Assembly: GCA_964464175.1 (NCBI GenBank)
Contig: CAYXFD010000011.1
Coordinates: forward strand, 27,764 to 91,763
Direction of reading: 5' to 3'
DNA: 64,000 nt
From: CAYXFD01 sp964464175
GTDB lineage: Bacteria; Cloacimonadota; Cloacimonadia; Cloacimonadales; JAJBBL01
The position numbers and the translations under genes are program-made. Every line of letters begins with the position of its first letter. The first letter of the stretch is position 1. Below are positions 27,059 through 35,985 of the stretch, piece after piece. The notes below the pieces were generated by a model. That model searched no databases. It was not told where the DNA came from and saw only the letters and a program-made list of their open reading frames with translations.

Positions 27059-27817
27059 ATGAAGAAATGTCTTGTTATTCACGGAAGTCCCCGTATCGGT
27101 AATACTCACAAAACTATCCGGCTGTTAATGAAGCAGTTGCAGCAAAAAGGTGAGATCGAATTCGAAGAGATATCTTTACATGAAATAAATATTCCCTATT
27201 GTCAGGGTTGTTCCCTTTGTCTCTATGACGACGAAAAACTCTGTCCGCACAGTGAGACTATTTCGGAGATCGAGAAGAAGATAAGCAGTGCTGACGGCTT
27301 GATCTTTGGTCTCCCGGTCTATGTTATGAACGTCTGCGGTGAGGTTAAGAACCTGATCGACCATCTTGCCTACTCCGTTCACCGTCCCCGGTTTTTTAAG
27401 CAGGATGTATTGATAGTTGCAACCACCTCCGGGATCGGTGCCAAGAAAGTAGCTAAATATTTGAAAATGGTCTTTGCTTATCAGGGTTTCAGAAACATCA
27501 GCATCTTACCGGTCATCTGTGGAGACGGTAACCTAAAGATAAGTACCGGACTTGAGCAGAAAGTCGCTGCTGCTGCCGGGAATTTCTATCGTAAAATGAT
27601 CTCGGAAAACCCATTCAGACCAAGCTGGAAGCAAATCGTTTACTACAATCTTTTCAGAGCAAGTGCCCTTGCCGGAAAAGCGGCTAACAACGGTGATTAC
27701 CGTTATTTTCACGAAACAGGGCTGCTTCACAAGAATCATTACTATGAATTAGGTTTGTTGAAAAATCTCTTTGCATCCTTCACTTTTTCGGTTCTGAAGA
27801 AGCTCGTCAAATATTGA
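27059..27817 (+). CDS. Flavodoxin-fold NADPH-dependent FMN reductase-like protein
   Basis: This 252-residue protein has a flavodoxin-like N-terminal domain. The FMN-phosphate loop is IHGSPRIGNTHKTIRLL. A Cys-rich segment, YCQGCSLCLYDDEKLCPH, corresponds to the CxxCxxC region found in iron-sulfur flavoproteins and multimeric FMN reductases. GLIFGLPVYVMNVCGEVKNLIDH contacts the flavin. The C-terminal 90 residues are an extension beyond the basic fold and include basic and aromatic residues (SWKQIVYYNLFRAS). It probably reduces FMN, quinone or another acceptor. Whether the cysteines bind a cluster is unclear. The gene appears monocistronic. Confidence 0.85.
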   Translation: MKKCLVIHGSPRIGNTHKTIRLLMKQLQQKGEIEFEEISLHEINIPYCQGCSLCLYDDEKLCPHSETISEIEKKISSADGLIFGLPVYVMNVCGEVKNLIDHLAYSVHRPRFFKQDVLIVATTSGIGAKKVAKYLKMVFAYQGFRNISILPVICGDGNLKISTGLEQKVAAAAGNFYRKMISENPFRPSWKQIVYYNLFRASALAGKAANNGDYRYFHETGLLHKNHYYELGLLKNLFASFTFSVLKKLVKY

Positions 27818-27832
27818 GTATAACCGGTAAGT

Positions 27833-27855
27833 ACCGGACAGACTCCTGATCCGGT
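27833..27855. terminator. Hairpin after the FMN reductase gene
   Basis: ACCGGA-CAG (27833-27841) pairs with CTG-A-TCCGGT (27846-27855) around an ACTC loop with a single bulge. It lies 16 nt after the stop at 27817. No T-run follows, so it is a candidate terminator or 3' end stabiliser. Confidence 0.45.
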
Positions 27856-28024
27856 CAGCTGTTCTCGGGAGATTAACGGTTACCCGGACTGAAGAGCAAA
27901 ATGTGACATCCGTATTTTTTTCTTCTTTTAACTTAAAGGCATTCAGGGAAAACCACTATCAACAGGAAAAATCAGTTTTCTCTCTTTACCCTCACTTTCC
28001 AGTAATGATCATGTCTTCCTCTAA

Positions 28025-28103
28025 GAGACCATTAGAATGTTCTATAGTCGGACCCCTTCCGTCTATTGAACATTCTAATGGTCTCCTAATGGTATCCTAA
28101 GAG
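28025..28103. repeat. Long hairpin with 18-bp perfect arms and a duplicated 11-nt unit
   Basis: GAGACCATTAGAATGTTC (28025-28042) is exactly inverted at 28068-28085. The 25-nt interior continues the helix with 4-bp ATAG/CTAT and 3-bp CGG/CCG segments separated by T-T mismatches, leaving a 7-nt loop. On the 3' side the 11-nt unit recurs: CTCCTAATGGT (28083-28093) follows TTCTAATGGT, then ATCCTAAGAG (28094-28103). It is not a terminator by sequence, as no T-run follows. Confidence 0.8.
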
Positions 28104-28153
28104 TAGAAAGGCGGAAACAGATCGCATCGATATTCAGTATCTCTGCTTTGAAA

Positions 28154-28423
28154 ATGCGAACCAGTAAGCCAAATCCTGAATGTTGGTGTACAATTACTAC
28201 TAATTATTATTCCTCATCATTAAGCCCTGAGCAGCAGGAAGAGATAACAAGAGCTGCAAGGTTGTCTACTAAAACCCGAAAGTCAGGATGACGGTGGCTA
28301 TATCAAGACGAAAATGAAGCAGCAAGGGACTTGAAAGAGATTCCGGATCAATGCCTCTCTATAAAACCGACGAAAAATGTTGACACGGTTCTCAGGCCTT
28401 TTTACAGATTAATCAAGGAATGA
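28154..28423 (+). pseudogene. TGA-interrupted open frame, possible gene remnant
   Basis: An ATG at 28154 opens 45 codons (beginning MRTSKPNPECWCTITTNYY) that end at TGA 28289-28291. The same frame continues for 43 more sense codons (beginning RWLYQDENEAARDLKEIPDQ) to TGA 28421-28423. Charged helical composition on both sides looks protein-like. No SD precedes the ATG and no family was recognised. The frame could be a decayed gene, or chance. Recoding of TGA is conceivable but no supporting structure was seen. Confidence 0.25.
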
Positions 28424-28534
28424 TGAGACCGAGTAAATGATGAAGTAATTCGGGTACTCCCTTCATTGGAGACTGTTCTGATTGCCAGGATACAAATACT
28501 TTGCAACAATCATCATTACCTGCCGGAGGAAAAT

Positions 28535-31177
28535 ATGAAAAGAGTTTTTCTGATCGCAGTAATTCTGATGTCACTGCTGCTCCTTTATGCTGAGCCTGTT
28601 GACTTGGAAACGGCAATGAAGGTTGCCGGTAACTGGTTGAACTATCAGAATGAAATAAGAGGAAATCATCCGGAATTAGCGGTGAAAGATTCGTATGCTC
28701 ACGCGAGATACGACAAGATAATGTTCTATGTCTTCAATTTTGAACCGGAAGGTTTTGTTATTGTTGCCGGAGATGATGCCTCGATCCCCATTCTTGGCTA
28801 TAATACCATCGGAGAGAGCAGTTTAGGGGAGTTTCCCGGGAATACTGCTTCCTTCTTCAAGAACTATGAAAGAAGTATGCTGGAGATAGCCGAGCACGAT
28901 TTATCGAATGAAGAGACCAGCATTAAGTGGACTGAGATCTTGACCAATGCTTTGCAGAGTCCAAGAGACTCCAGAATGGTCGAACCTCTTTTAGCTTCCA
29001 AATGGAACCAGAACTATCCCTGGAACCAGTATTGTCCGGCAGATCCTGCTGGTCCGGGGGGGTATGCTTATGCCGGCTGTGTTGCGGTGGCTATGGGGCA
29101 GGTAATGAAGTATTGGGCTTATCCTGACCAGGGGATAGGTTCTTATTCCTACTGGCACTATAACTATGGTTACATTTCTGCTGATTTTGCTTCTGCAACT
29201 TATGATTGGTCAAGTATGTCAGACTATTCAGCAACCGATGCGGCTGCTTTTCTTTTATTTCATCTTGGGGTCTCGGTGAATATGTGGTACAGTCCAAACG
29301 GCTCCGGTGCCTATTCTGAAGATGCGAGGGACTCTCTTGTTCAACATTTCGGTTATCATTCCCAGGCTCAGTTTGTTGAGCGATGGGCCTATGGAACTGC
29401 CCAGTGGGTTAATTTGTTAAAAAGCCAGTTAGACGACCATAAACCTATGTATTACAGCGGATCCGGTGATGACGGCGGGCATGCCTTCAATGTTGACGGC
29501 TATGATACTAACGATTTCTTCCATTTTAATTGGGGTTGGGGTGGTGCTTACGATGGTTTTTTCCATATCAATAACCTGAATCCGGGAGGAAGTGATTTTA
29601 ATTCCGGACAGGCAGCAATAATCAATCTTATTCCGGGAGGAGTCTATTCCTTTCCTCCCAGAAATCTGACGGCAATACCGGGCGATGAAGTTGTTTTTCT
29701 CTCCTGGAATGAGCCTAATTATCAAGTGAGAGGTTCCAAAGACGATTTAGCAGGGAATACAGGGAGAGATGATGAGCTGATCGGCTATAATATTTACCGT
29801 AATGGAGTTATGATCAATACCTCTGCGGTAGAAGAAACTGAATATCAGGATTATCAGGTTGCCAACAATACAACCTACGAATACTATGTTACAGCTCTCT
29901 ATTCGGAAGGGGAGTCTATAAAGTCAAATACTGTAACTGCAACCCCCTCTATTGCAGTCCCCCCGGAAGCAGGAAACGGCAGTCAAAACAATCCTTATGA
30001 GATAGCCTCTGTGGAAAATCTCTATTGGATCGTGATGGAGCCAAGCCGTTGGGAAGACCATTATCTTCAAACCGAGGACATTGATCTTGCCGAGACGGTC
30101 AACTGGTTTGAAGGAAAAGGGTGGCGTCCTGTCGGAAATAATCTGCAGAGTTTTACCGGGACTTATGATGGTCAGGGTTATAGGATAAAAAACATGTATA
30201 TCGACCGCAGCGAAGCAGTTGATGTCGGATTGTTCGGTTCGGTTACCGGTGCAGTAATCAAGAACCTCAGTATCACGAATCTCGAAGTAACCGGAAACAA
30301 TAATGTCGGAGGATTGGCCGGGAGCAGCTTTCAGTCGGTCTTCTATAACTGCTACACTTCCGGAGAAATACATTTCAACGGCAATACAGCCGGCGGCTTG
30401 ATCGGAAACAATAGAAATTCCGAGATCAGCAGCAGTATCAGCCGGAGCAATGTAACAGGAAAAGGTAACTTCGCCGGCAGCCTGGTAGGAATGAACCGGG
30501 AGTCTTCGATCGACAACTCTTTTGCCACAGGAAATGTTAACGGAGAACACTATGCCGGCGGGCTGGTCGGATGGAACTATATGTCTTCGGTGAATAACAG
30601 CTTCAGTATTGGTTCTGTGGGTGGGATCAATTATACCGGAGGACTGATAGGAGAGAATTTGAATTCAACCGTCAATGATAGTTACTGGAATACCGAAACG
30701 AGCGGGCAGGCTTCTTCGGCAGGGGGAGAAGGGAGAACTACTTCAGAGATGACCTTTCCCTATGCCGCAAATACCTATCTTGACTGGGACTTCACGGAGA
30801 TCTGGAGCGAAGATGAAGAATTCGGGTTCAATGACGGATACCCGTATCTTATCAATAATTCCGGACAGGTCTCAGCTGGAGAGGAGACAGTCCAGATTCA
30901 ACCGGCAGCAGTTATAAGCAATTATCCGAATCCCTTCAATCCCGAGACAACAATAGAGTTTAGCTTACCCCGGAGCGGCGAAACGAAGGTTTTGATTTAC
31001 AATGTTAAAGGTCAGAAAGTCATAACTCTCCTGGATGAATATCTGACAAGCGGAGAGCACCGGGTAGTCTGGAACGGCAAGGATGACCGGGATAATGCTT
31101 TGCCCTCGGGAGTATATTTCTACCGGTTACTGACCGAAACAGAGAGAATTACCCGCAAAATGCTGCTGTTGAAATAG
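28535..31177 (+). CDS. Secreted C10 (streptopain-like) cysteine peptidase with FN3, GLUG repeats and type IX sorting domain
   Basis: The start is ATG 28535, behind GGAGG; the frame is open further upstream but untranslated-looking. The 880-residue product has a signal peptide (MKRVFLIAVILMSLLLLYAE), a Spi-like propeptide (residues about 25-125) and a C10 catalytic domain. The nucleophile C182 lies in YAGCVAVAMGQVMKYW and the catalytic H316 in DDGGHAFNVDGYD, with a following FFHFNWGWGG segment. An FN3 domain comes next (about 375-485). GLUG-like repeats follow with VGGLAG, AGGLIG, AGSLVG, AGGLVG and TGGLIG cores, as in adhesins. The last 85 residues form the sorting domain with YPNPFNPETTIEF. 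It likely degrades proteins outside the cell and feeds amino-acid fermentation. Confidence 0.88.
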   Translation: MKRVFLIAVILMSLLLLYAEPVDLETAMKVAGNWLNYQNEIRGNHPELAVKDSYAHARYDKIMFYVFNFEPEGFVIVAGDDASIPILGYNTIGESSLGEFPGNTASFFKNYERSMLEIAEHDLSNEETSIKWTEILTNALQSPRDSRMVEPLLASKWNQNYPWNQYCPADPAGPGGYAYAGCVAVAMGQVMKYWAYPDQGIGSYSYWHYNYGYISADFASATYDWSSMSDYSATDAAAFLLFHLGVSVNMWYSPNGSGAYSEDARDSLVQHFGYHSQAQFVERWAYGTAQWVNLLKSQLDDHKPMYYSGSGDDGGHAFNVDGYDTNDFFHFNWGWGGAYDGFFHINNLNPGGSDFNSGQAAIINLIPGGVYSFPPRNLTAIPGDEVVFLSWNEPNYQVRGSKDDLAGNTGRDDELIGYNIYRNGVMINTSAVEETEYQDYQVANNTTYEYYVTALYSEGESIKSNTVTATPSIAVPPEAGNGSQNNPYEIASVENLYWIVMEPSRWEDHYLQTEDIDLAETVNWFEGKGWRPVGNNLQSFTGTYDGQGYRIKNMYIDRSEAVDVGLFGSVTGAVIKNLSITNLEVTGNNNVGGLAGSSFQSVFYNCYTSGEIHFNGNTAGGLIGNNRNSEISSSISRSNVTGKGNFAGSLVGMNRESSIDNSFATGNVNGEHYAGGLVGWNYMSSVNNSFSIGSVGGINYTGGLIGENLNSTVNDSYWNTETSGQASSAGGEGRTTSEMTFPYAANTYLDWDFTEIWSEDEEFGFNDGYPYLINNSGQVSAGEETVQIQPAAVISNYPNPFNPETTIEFSLPRSGETKVLIYNVKGQKVITLLDEYLTSGEHRVVWNGKDDRDNALPSGVYFYRLLTETERITRKMLLLK

Positions 31178-31544
31178 CTAACTGTTTTATCTGTTTTTAC
31201 GGGGATTGAAAATCCGGAGTTCGGTTACCCAAACTGCAATCTAAAGCAGTAAGAATACTGTTCTGTCGATCAGTTTTCCTTTGACCGCTTCAGTTTTGTA
31301 AAACGATTTGCCGAATTGTTTTTTCCCTGCTATTTCCCCGGCGGGGTATCACTTTCTTTTTTATTTTCTCCTGGCTTTGCTCCCTTTGGCTTGCTAATCT
31401 TACCTCCGGCTTTTACTCCTCACTCTTCACGCAATCACGCTTTCACCTCCTTTCCCACTCTCAGGGGAAAACAAAGAAAAACCATTGACGGAATAGATAA
31501 ACAATGAATAATAAATATGCATTCAAATATTAAGGAGGGACAAA
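31178..31544 (+). promoter_or_regulatory. Intergenic region and promoter of the DUF6765 gene
   Basis: Within this 367-bp gap TTGACG (31485-31490) with TAATAA 18 nt downstream lies 60 nt before ATG 31545. The SD AAGGAGGGA is near perfect. A small hairpin ACTGC/GCAGT occurs at about 31232-31249. The rest shows no convincing ORF. Confidence 0.35.
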
Positions 31545-32546
31545 ATGAACATAGGATTCCACTACTACCTTACAAAAACTATTGCCATAAAAGCAGGCTT
31601 TTCTCCGGAAGAAGCTCAGATAATTGCTTATGCCTGCGAATATGTCGATGATGCGACTGAGCACGTTAAACTTAAGGTCAGAAACATGCCAGAACCAACC
31701 TACAAGAGGATGGGAAAGAACTGGTTCGATCCGACCTGCACTGCTCATCGCGGTATTCAAAACATCCGCTTTAATTTTACCAATATCAGGAAAAAGATCC
31801 TTCTACCCTTTCATTTCATACCGGCAGGATGGGATGAAAATGGTAAGAAATTCGATTTTCTGACTGTTCCGGATGCCCCTAAAGCTCAGGAACTTGTCCG
31901 TTCAGCCCTTGAAAAACTGAGAGCAGCTCCGCAGGAAACTCCGGATAGGGGGAAAGCTCTGATCAGTCTCGGGATAGCTCTTCATAGTTACGAAGATACC
32001 TTTGCTCATCAAAACTTCTCCTCCCGCAATAATCTTAAAGAGAATGGAGTAGCTGAAGCGAGGATAGTTACAAACAGCAAAAAGAAAAAACCTCACCCAA
32101 TCGGAAAACTCCAGGGGTTTCTCGGTTACAGTATCGGACATGGTCTCTTGTGGAGCTATCCCGATATGTTCAACACAGAGGTGACCTATCTTGACGGAAG
32201 AAAGAATAATGTCCGGATAGATACGATGGAACGCTTCCTTCTGGCAGCCCGGAAGACCTATGACCTGCTCCGAGAATATACCGGAAAACCTGACGAATGG
32301 AATACTTTTTTACCAAAAATCAGGAAATGCCTGCAGAAAAACTACAAGACCAAGACTTCCTGGCAGAAGATCTTTGCTTCCCAGTTCTCCGGAATAGACT
32401 ACCACTACAGCAGTAAAACCTGGCTGAACAGAACCCTAAGAATCCGAAAAGGCGGGGATATCTCCTACAAAGGGGATATGATCTGGTTCAACTTCCATCA
32501 GGCAGCCCATAAACAGAGATTGTTAATGATGAAGGAGTTAGGGTAA
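31545..32546 (+). CDS. DUF6765-family protein, putative metal-dependent hydrolase
   Basis: This 333-residue protein matches the DUF6765 pattern, opening with IGFHYYLTKTIAIKAGFSPEEAQIIAYACEYVDDAT. Conserved His and Asp residues recur: FHYY, YVDDAT, TAHRGI, ALHSYEDTFAHQNFSS and IGHGLLWSYPD. Their helical setting is reminiscent of zinc-dependent phospholipase C or phosphatidic-acid hydrolases, but no reaction is established. There is no signal peptide, so it is probably cytosolic. It is a single-gene unit with a strong SD, convergent with the methyltransferase gene. Confidence 0.78.
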   Translation: MNIGFHYYLTKTIAIKAGFSPEEAQIIAYACEYVDDATEHVKLKVRNMPEPTYKRMGKNWFDPTCTAHRGIQNIRFNFTNIRKKILLPFHFIPAGWDENGKKFDFLTVPDAPKAQELVRSALEKLRAAPQETPDRGKALISLGIALHSYEDTFAHQNFSSRNNLKENGVAEARIVTNSKKKKPHPIGKLQGFLGYSIGHGLLWSYPDMFNTEVTYLDGRKNNVRIDTMERFLLAARKTYDLLREYTGKPDEWNTFLPKIRKCLQKNYKTKTSWQKIFASQFSGIDYHYSSKTWLNRTLRIRKGGDISYKGDMIWFNFHQAAHKQRLLMMKELG

Positions 32547-32583
32547 AGGGAAATAGATCAGAATATGAACAGAGACGGTTAAT

Positions 32584-33219
32584 TTATCTCGTCACCACTA
32601 TCCTCTCCCCCTTCTCATTCTTATGGAAGGAGATGAGGTTTTCCTGACCGGTTAGTTCGATTATCTCTTCATCGCTATATTTGCGGAAGATCATCCCGGC
32701 GTTATCTCCACTCAGGTATTTCAGAGTTCCGTCGGGGAGGGTTTCTGCTTTACCCCGGAAGAGTTCTATCCTGTCTATGGGGTCAAAGGTCAGGAGGACA
32801 GCTCCTTCCGGTTTGAGGACTCTGCGCATCTCCCGGAGACTCTTCCGGGCTGTTGCGGAAGTTACATGGTCAAGGACGGAGATAGAGACTGCAGCGGGGA
32901 AGAAGTTGTCCGGGAAGGGGAGGAGATAGATCTCGCTCTGGTAAAAATTTCCCGAAAGCCCCAGTCTCTCAAATACCCGGCGGCAGAAATCTACGGCTAA
33001 AGGGGAAAAATCAACCCCATAGACAGAATATCCTTCCCGGGCAAGATACCGGGCATTACGTCCGCCGCCGCACCCTAAATCGAGGACAGGTTCGTCCTTT
33101 TTCAGGTATTTATTGCAGAAAGATTCGAGAGCTTTTTCATGATTTCTTTCGGAAAAATCATAGTTTTCAGGGTCGATATTCTTTAACCGTCGGTTCCAGA
33201 AATCCCGGGGATCAGACAT
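32584..33219 (-). CDS. Class I SAM-dependent methyltransferase
   Basis: This 211-residue protein is a Rossmann-fold methyltransferase of the methyltransferase-11/25 type. SAM-binding motif I is VLDLGCGGGRNARYLA; motif II lies at YSVYGVDFSPLAVDFCRRV; the acidic loop and motif IV are PFPDNFFPAAVSISVLDHV; and motif VI is LKPEGAVLLTFDP. The substrate is not evident; small-molecule acceptors are typical. AAGGAG precedes ATG 33219. A TTGACT box on the minus strand (33271-33276) lies 57 nt upstream. The gene is monocistronic. Confidence 0.88.
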   Translation of the reverse strand: MSDPRDFWNRRLKNIDPENYDFSERNHEKALESFCNKYLKKDEPVLDLGCGGGRNARYLAREGYSVYGVDFSPLAVDFCRRVFERLGLSGNFYQSEIYLLPFPDNFFPAAVSISVLDHVTSATARKSLREMRRVLKPEGAVLLTFDPIDRIELFRGKAETLPDGTLKYLSGDNAGMIFRKYSDEEIIELTGQENLISFHKNEKGERIVVTR

Positions 33220-33622
33220 ATTATCTCCTTTTTCAGTAATGTTTATATCTCATGCTGGGAGGGGAAAAGAAGTCAACTACTTTTAGGTTTTGGGAGCAGA
33301 AACAAAGCTTCGATATTTCCTTTTTTGTCACCATCTGTCAGGCTTATCTCACCCCAGGAAGAGAGAATAAAGAGAGTTACCATACCATAGCCGCAACCGA
33401 GCTATATATTATCAAAGATAGCAGCTATGGCGGAGTTTTTTGATTTCGATTGACAAGAATGCAATATTCTTTTTCTGCTTAACAGTGGTTTGTATTAGTT
33501 TATAGTTTATGGATCAGCAATATCAGCTGTAACAAGACTCAGGGAACTGCTGTTTATCAGAGGAGAAGGAGAAAAATTTTGAATTACGAGGACTTCAGAA
33601 AAAGTAGAGCGGATAGAAGGTA
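33220..33622. promoter_or_regulatory. Divergent intergenic region
   Basis: This 403-bp region holds TTGACT on the minus strand (33271-33276) for the methyltransferase, and TTGACA on the plus strand (33450-33455), 173 nt before the DUF5698 gene. A 63-codon frame at 33252-33443 overlaps the minus-strand promoter and has no homology-like features. Nothing else was recognised. Confidence 0.35.
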
Positions 33623-34228
33623 ATGGAAACTCTGGCCTTTACGGATACGTTTGTTTTCGCCTATATAATCCTTCCCTTGATCATCTTCTTTGCCCGGATT
33701 ATGGATCAGACAATAGGGACGATCCGGATCATCTTTGTCTCCAAGAGCATGAAGTATCTTGCTCCGCTGCTCGGGTTTTTCGAGGTCATATTGTGGCTGA
33801 TAATTATGCGGCAGATATTTCAGAATCTCGATAATTACATCTATTACATTGCTTATGCAGCCGGTTTCGGGATGGGTAATTATGTCGGTATTCTGATCGA
33901 GAACAAGATGGCAATGGGGCTGGTTCAGATGAGGGTCATTCCCCAGAAGGACAGCTCAAAGCTGATAGAGTTTTTAAGAGAAGCAGGCTATAGATTTACC
34001 ACAATTAATGGTTATGGGGCAGAAGGAGCTGTAGAGATAATATTTTCCGTTATCAAAAGGAAGAGTGTTGAAGATTTTGTCTCCATTATCGAGAGGTTTA
34101 ATCCCAAGGCGTTTTATACGATAGAGGAGGTTAAATTCGTCAGTGAAGGGGGACCACTGAACTATAACACCGAGCAGGACTTTGACAAGATGAAGCGTCT
34201 GTATCGACAGCTAAGAAAAAGCAAATAA
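33623..34228 (+). CDS. UPF0316/DUF5698-DUF2179 membrane protein (YebE-like)
   Basis: This 201-residue protein has three hydrophobic helices in its first 100 residues. They include the family signature RIMDQTIGTIRIIFVSKSMKYLAPLLGFFEVILWLIIMRQIF and YAAGFGMGNYVGILIENKMAMG. A soluble C-terminal DUF2179 domain follows, a ferredoxin-like fold also seen in YitT-type proteins (KLIEFLREAGYRFTTINGYGAEGAVEIIFSVIKRK). The family is broadly conserved without established function; ligand-sensing by DUF2179 has been proposed. The SD is AGAAGG at about 33614. Confidence 0.87.
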   Translation: METLAFTDTFVFAYIILPLIIFFARIMDQTIGTIRIIFVSKSMKYLAPLLGFFEVILWLIIMRQIFQNLDNYIYYIAYAAGFGMGNYVGILIENKMAMGLVQMRVIPQKDSSKLIEFLREAGYRFTTINGYGAEGAVEIIFSVIKRKSVEDFVSIIERFNPKAFYTIEEVKFVSEGGPLNYNTEQDFDKMKRLYRQLRKSK

Positions 34229-34266
34229 AGATAGATGAATGATTTATATTGAGTAAGGAGATCGTT

Positions 34267-35985
34267 ATGAAACTGACTGAAGAGAAGATTATCAAGAGAA
34301 AAAGGAAATACTATCCGGAAGATTATAATGTTCATGATTGGAACGTTGTGGAAAAATCACTTCAAGAGTTGAGGGATTTTAACATAGGGAGCAGTGATGA
34401 TTTAATTGCGATGATGGAGAAAAGCAGTGAACTCTCTATGATTATTTCGGAAGAGATGGCAAACCTCTATATCAAAATGACCTGTTATGCCGACAAGCAA
34501 GAGTATCAGGAGAACTATAACAAATTCTACGGCTCGATAGTAGCAAAGGCTCAGCCCTATATCAACGAACTGAACAAGAAGTTTTATGACAGTCCCTACA
34601 AAGATGAGCTGTCTGATGAAGAATACGGGCATTTGAAGAGAATAATCGCGAATGAGATCGAGATATTCCGGGAAGAAAACGTTCCCTTGAAAACCAAAGT
34701 GGTCGAACTGGCGAATAAATACGGAGAGATCAACTCCAAAATGACAGTCGAATATGACGGTAAAGAACAAACCCTCGCTCAGTTAAGCAAGTATCTTCTG
34801 GAACCGGACAGAAAGGTCAGAGAAGAGGTTTGGAGGCTGCGGCACAAAAGGATGGAAGAAGACAGAGAGGTTCTGGATGACCTGTTCGATGAGATGAGAG
34901 AATTACGGGAAAAACAGGCTAAAAACGCCGGATTTGATAACTACCGTGACTACAAACACAAAGAGATGGGGAGATTTGCTTACACACCTCAGGATATAGA
35001 GGAGTTTCATAATTCGGTGGAAAAAGTTGTTCTTCCCTTTTTAAAAGAGCTGACCGCAGAGAGAAAAGAGAAGCTCAAAGTAGATGTTGTCCGTCCCTGG
35101 GATACGGCAGTAGATCTGGACGGCAGGATACTGAAGCCTTTCGAGACCACAGAAGAATTTGTCTCCAAAGGGATAAAGATCCTGCAAAAGGTAGATAAGG
35201 ACTTTGCCCTTAATCTCAACAAAATGGACAATACAGGGCTGCTTGATCTCGAAAACAGAAAAGGGAAAGCACCCGGCGGCTACAACTATCCCCTGGAAGA
35301 ACTGGGAACTTCCTTCATCTTTATGAATGCTGTCGGACTGCATAGGGATGTAGTCACTCTGCTTCATGAAGCGGGACATGCTATGCATTCCTTTGCTACG
35401 AATAACATCTCTCTCTCACCCTATAAAGATACACCGAGCGAAGTTGCCGAACTCGCTTCCATGGCGATGGAGATGCTGACGATTGATTACTGGGATGAGT
35501 ATTACAGCAGTGAAGAAGACTTCAAAAAAGCGAAACGTGACCAGCTGGAAGGGACACTCTCCTTTCTTCCCTGGTGTATGAAAGTAGATGCTTTCCAGCA
35601 GTGGATCTATACCAATCAGCAGCAGACGAAAGAAGAGAGAGCCGAATATTTTGCTCATCTGATGGATAGATTCAATACCGGTGTTGACTGGAATGACCTT
35701 GAAGACCAGAAGAGAAATGCCTGGATGTTCCAGTTGCACATCTTTGAGGTTCCTTTCTATTATATCGAATACGGAATGGCACAATTAGGAGCTCTTTCGG
35801 TTTATAAGAATTACCGGGAGAAGGGGAAACAGGCAATTGACGATTATAAGAGATTTCTCTCTTTAGGCTATAAAAAACCGGTTGATAAGCTTTATGAAGC
35901 AGCCGGTATTAAATTCGATTTCTCAGAGAAGCAGTTAGCAGAATTACTGAGATTTGTCCGCAAGGAGTTAGAGGAGTTAAAATGA
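34267..35985 (+). CDS. M3-family oligoendopeptidase (PepF-like)
   Basis: The start is ATG 34267, because AAGGAG (34255-34260) lies 6 nt before it; the TTG at 34249 would put the SD inside. The roughly 572-residue enzyme is a cytosolic zinc peptidase that cleaves oligopeptides. The HEXGH motif LLHEAGHAMHSFAT has ligands H367 and H371 with catalytic E368. The third ligand lies in SEVAELASMAMEM. Further features are GKAPGGYNYPLEELGTSFIFMNA and the C-terminal FEVPFYYIEYGMAQLGALSVYKNY, typical of PepF. It would complete peptide breakdown after import. It overlaps the next small gene by 4 nt. Confidence 0.94.
   Translation: MKLTEEKIIKRKRKYYPEDYNVHDWNVVEKSLQELRDFNIGSSDDLIAMMEKSSELSMIISEEMANLYIKMTCYADKQEYQENYNKFYGSIVAKAQPYINELNKKFYDSPYKDELSDEEYGHLKRIIANEIEIFREENVPLKTKVVELANKYGEINSKMTVEYDGKEQTLAQLSKYLLEPDRKVREEVWRLRHKRMEEDREVLDDLFDEMRELREKQAKNAGFDNYRDYKHKEMGRFAYTPQDIEEFHNSVEKVVLPFLKELTAERKEKLKVDVVRPWDTAVDLDGRILKPFETTEEFVSKGIKILQKVDKDFALNLNKMDNTGLLDLENRKGKAPGGYNYPLEELGTSFIFMNAVGLHRDVVTLLHEAGHAMHSFATNNISLSPYKDTPSEVAELASMAMEMLTIDYWDEYYSSEEDFKKAKRDQLEGTLSFLPWCMKVDAFQQWIYTNQQQTKEERAEYFAHLMDRFNTGVDWNDLEDQKRNAWMFQLHIFEVPFYYIEYGMAQLGALSVYKNYREKGKQAIDDYKRFLSLGYKKPVDKLYEAAGIKFDFSEKQLAELLRFVRKELEELK

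Larger units (their letters stand above)
27818..28534. other. 717-bp repeat-rich intergenic region
   Basis: This gap holds, in order, a hairpin at 27833-27855, a long perfect-arm hairpin at 28025-28085 with a duplicated 11-nt unit, a TGA-interrupted open frame at 28154-28423, a TTGACA with TACAGA 17 nt downstream (28380-28385 and 28403-28408), and a copy of the TIR core at 28468-28480. It looks like an accumulation site for small elements and possibly gene remnants. Confidence 0.5.

Noticed and set aside
27903..28100. 65-codon frame over the 28025 hairpin
   Set aside because: No SD, low-complexity Ser/Phe start, and it is explained by the inverted repeat.
28025..28103. CRISPR-like repeats in the hairpin elements
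   Set aside because: Repeat units are 11 nt, contiguous, and without spacers.
31316..31507. 63-codon frame before the DUF6765 gene
   Set aside because: Hydrophobic low-complexity start without an SD, overlapping the promoter box.
33252..33443. 63-codon frame in the methyltransferase/DUF5698 gap
   Set aside because: It covers the minus-strand promoter of the methyltransferase and has no conserved features.
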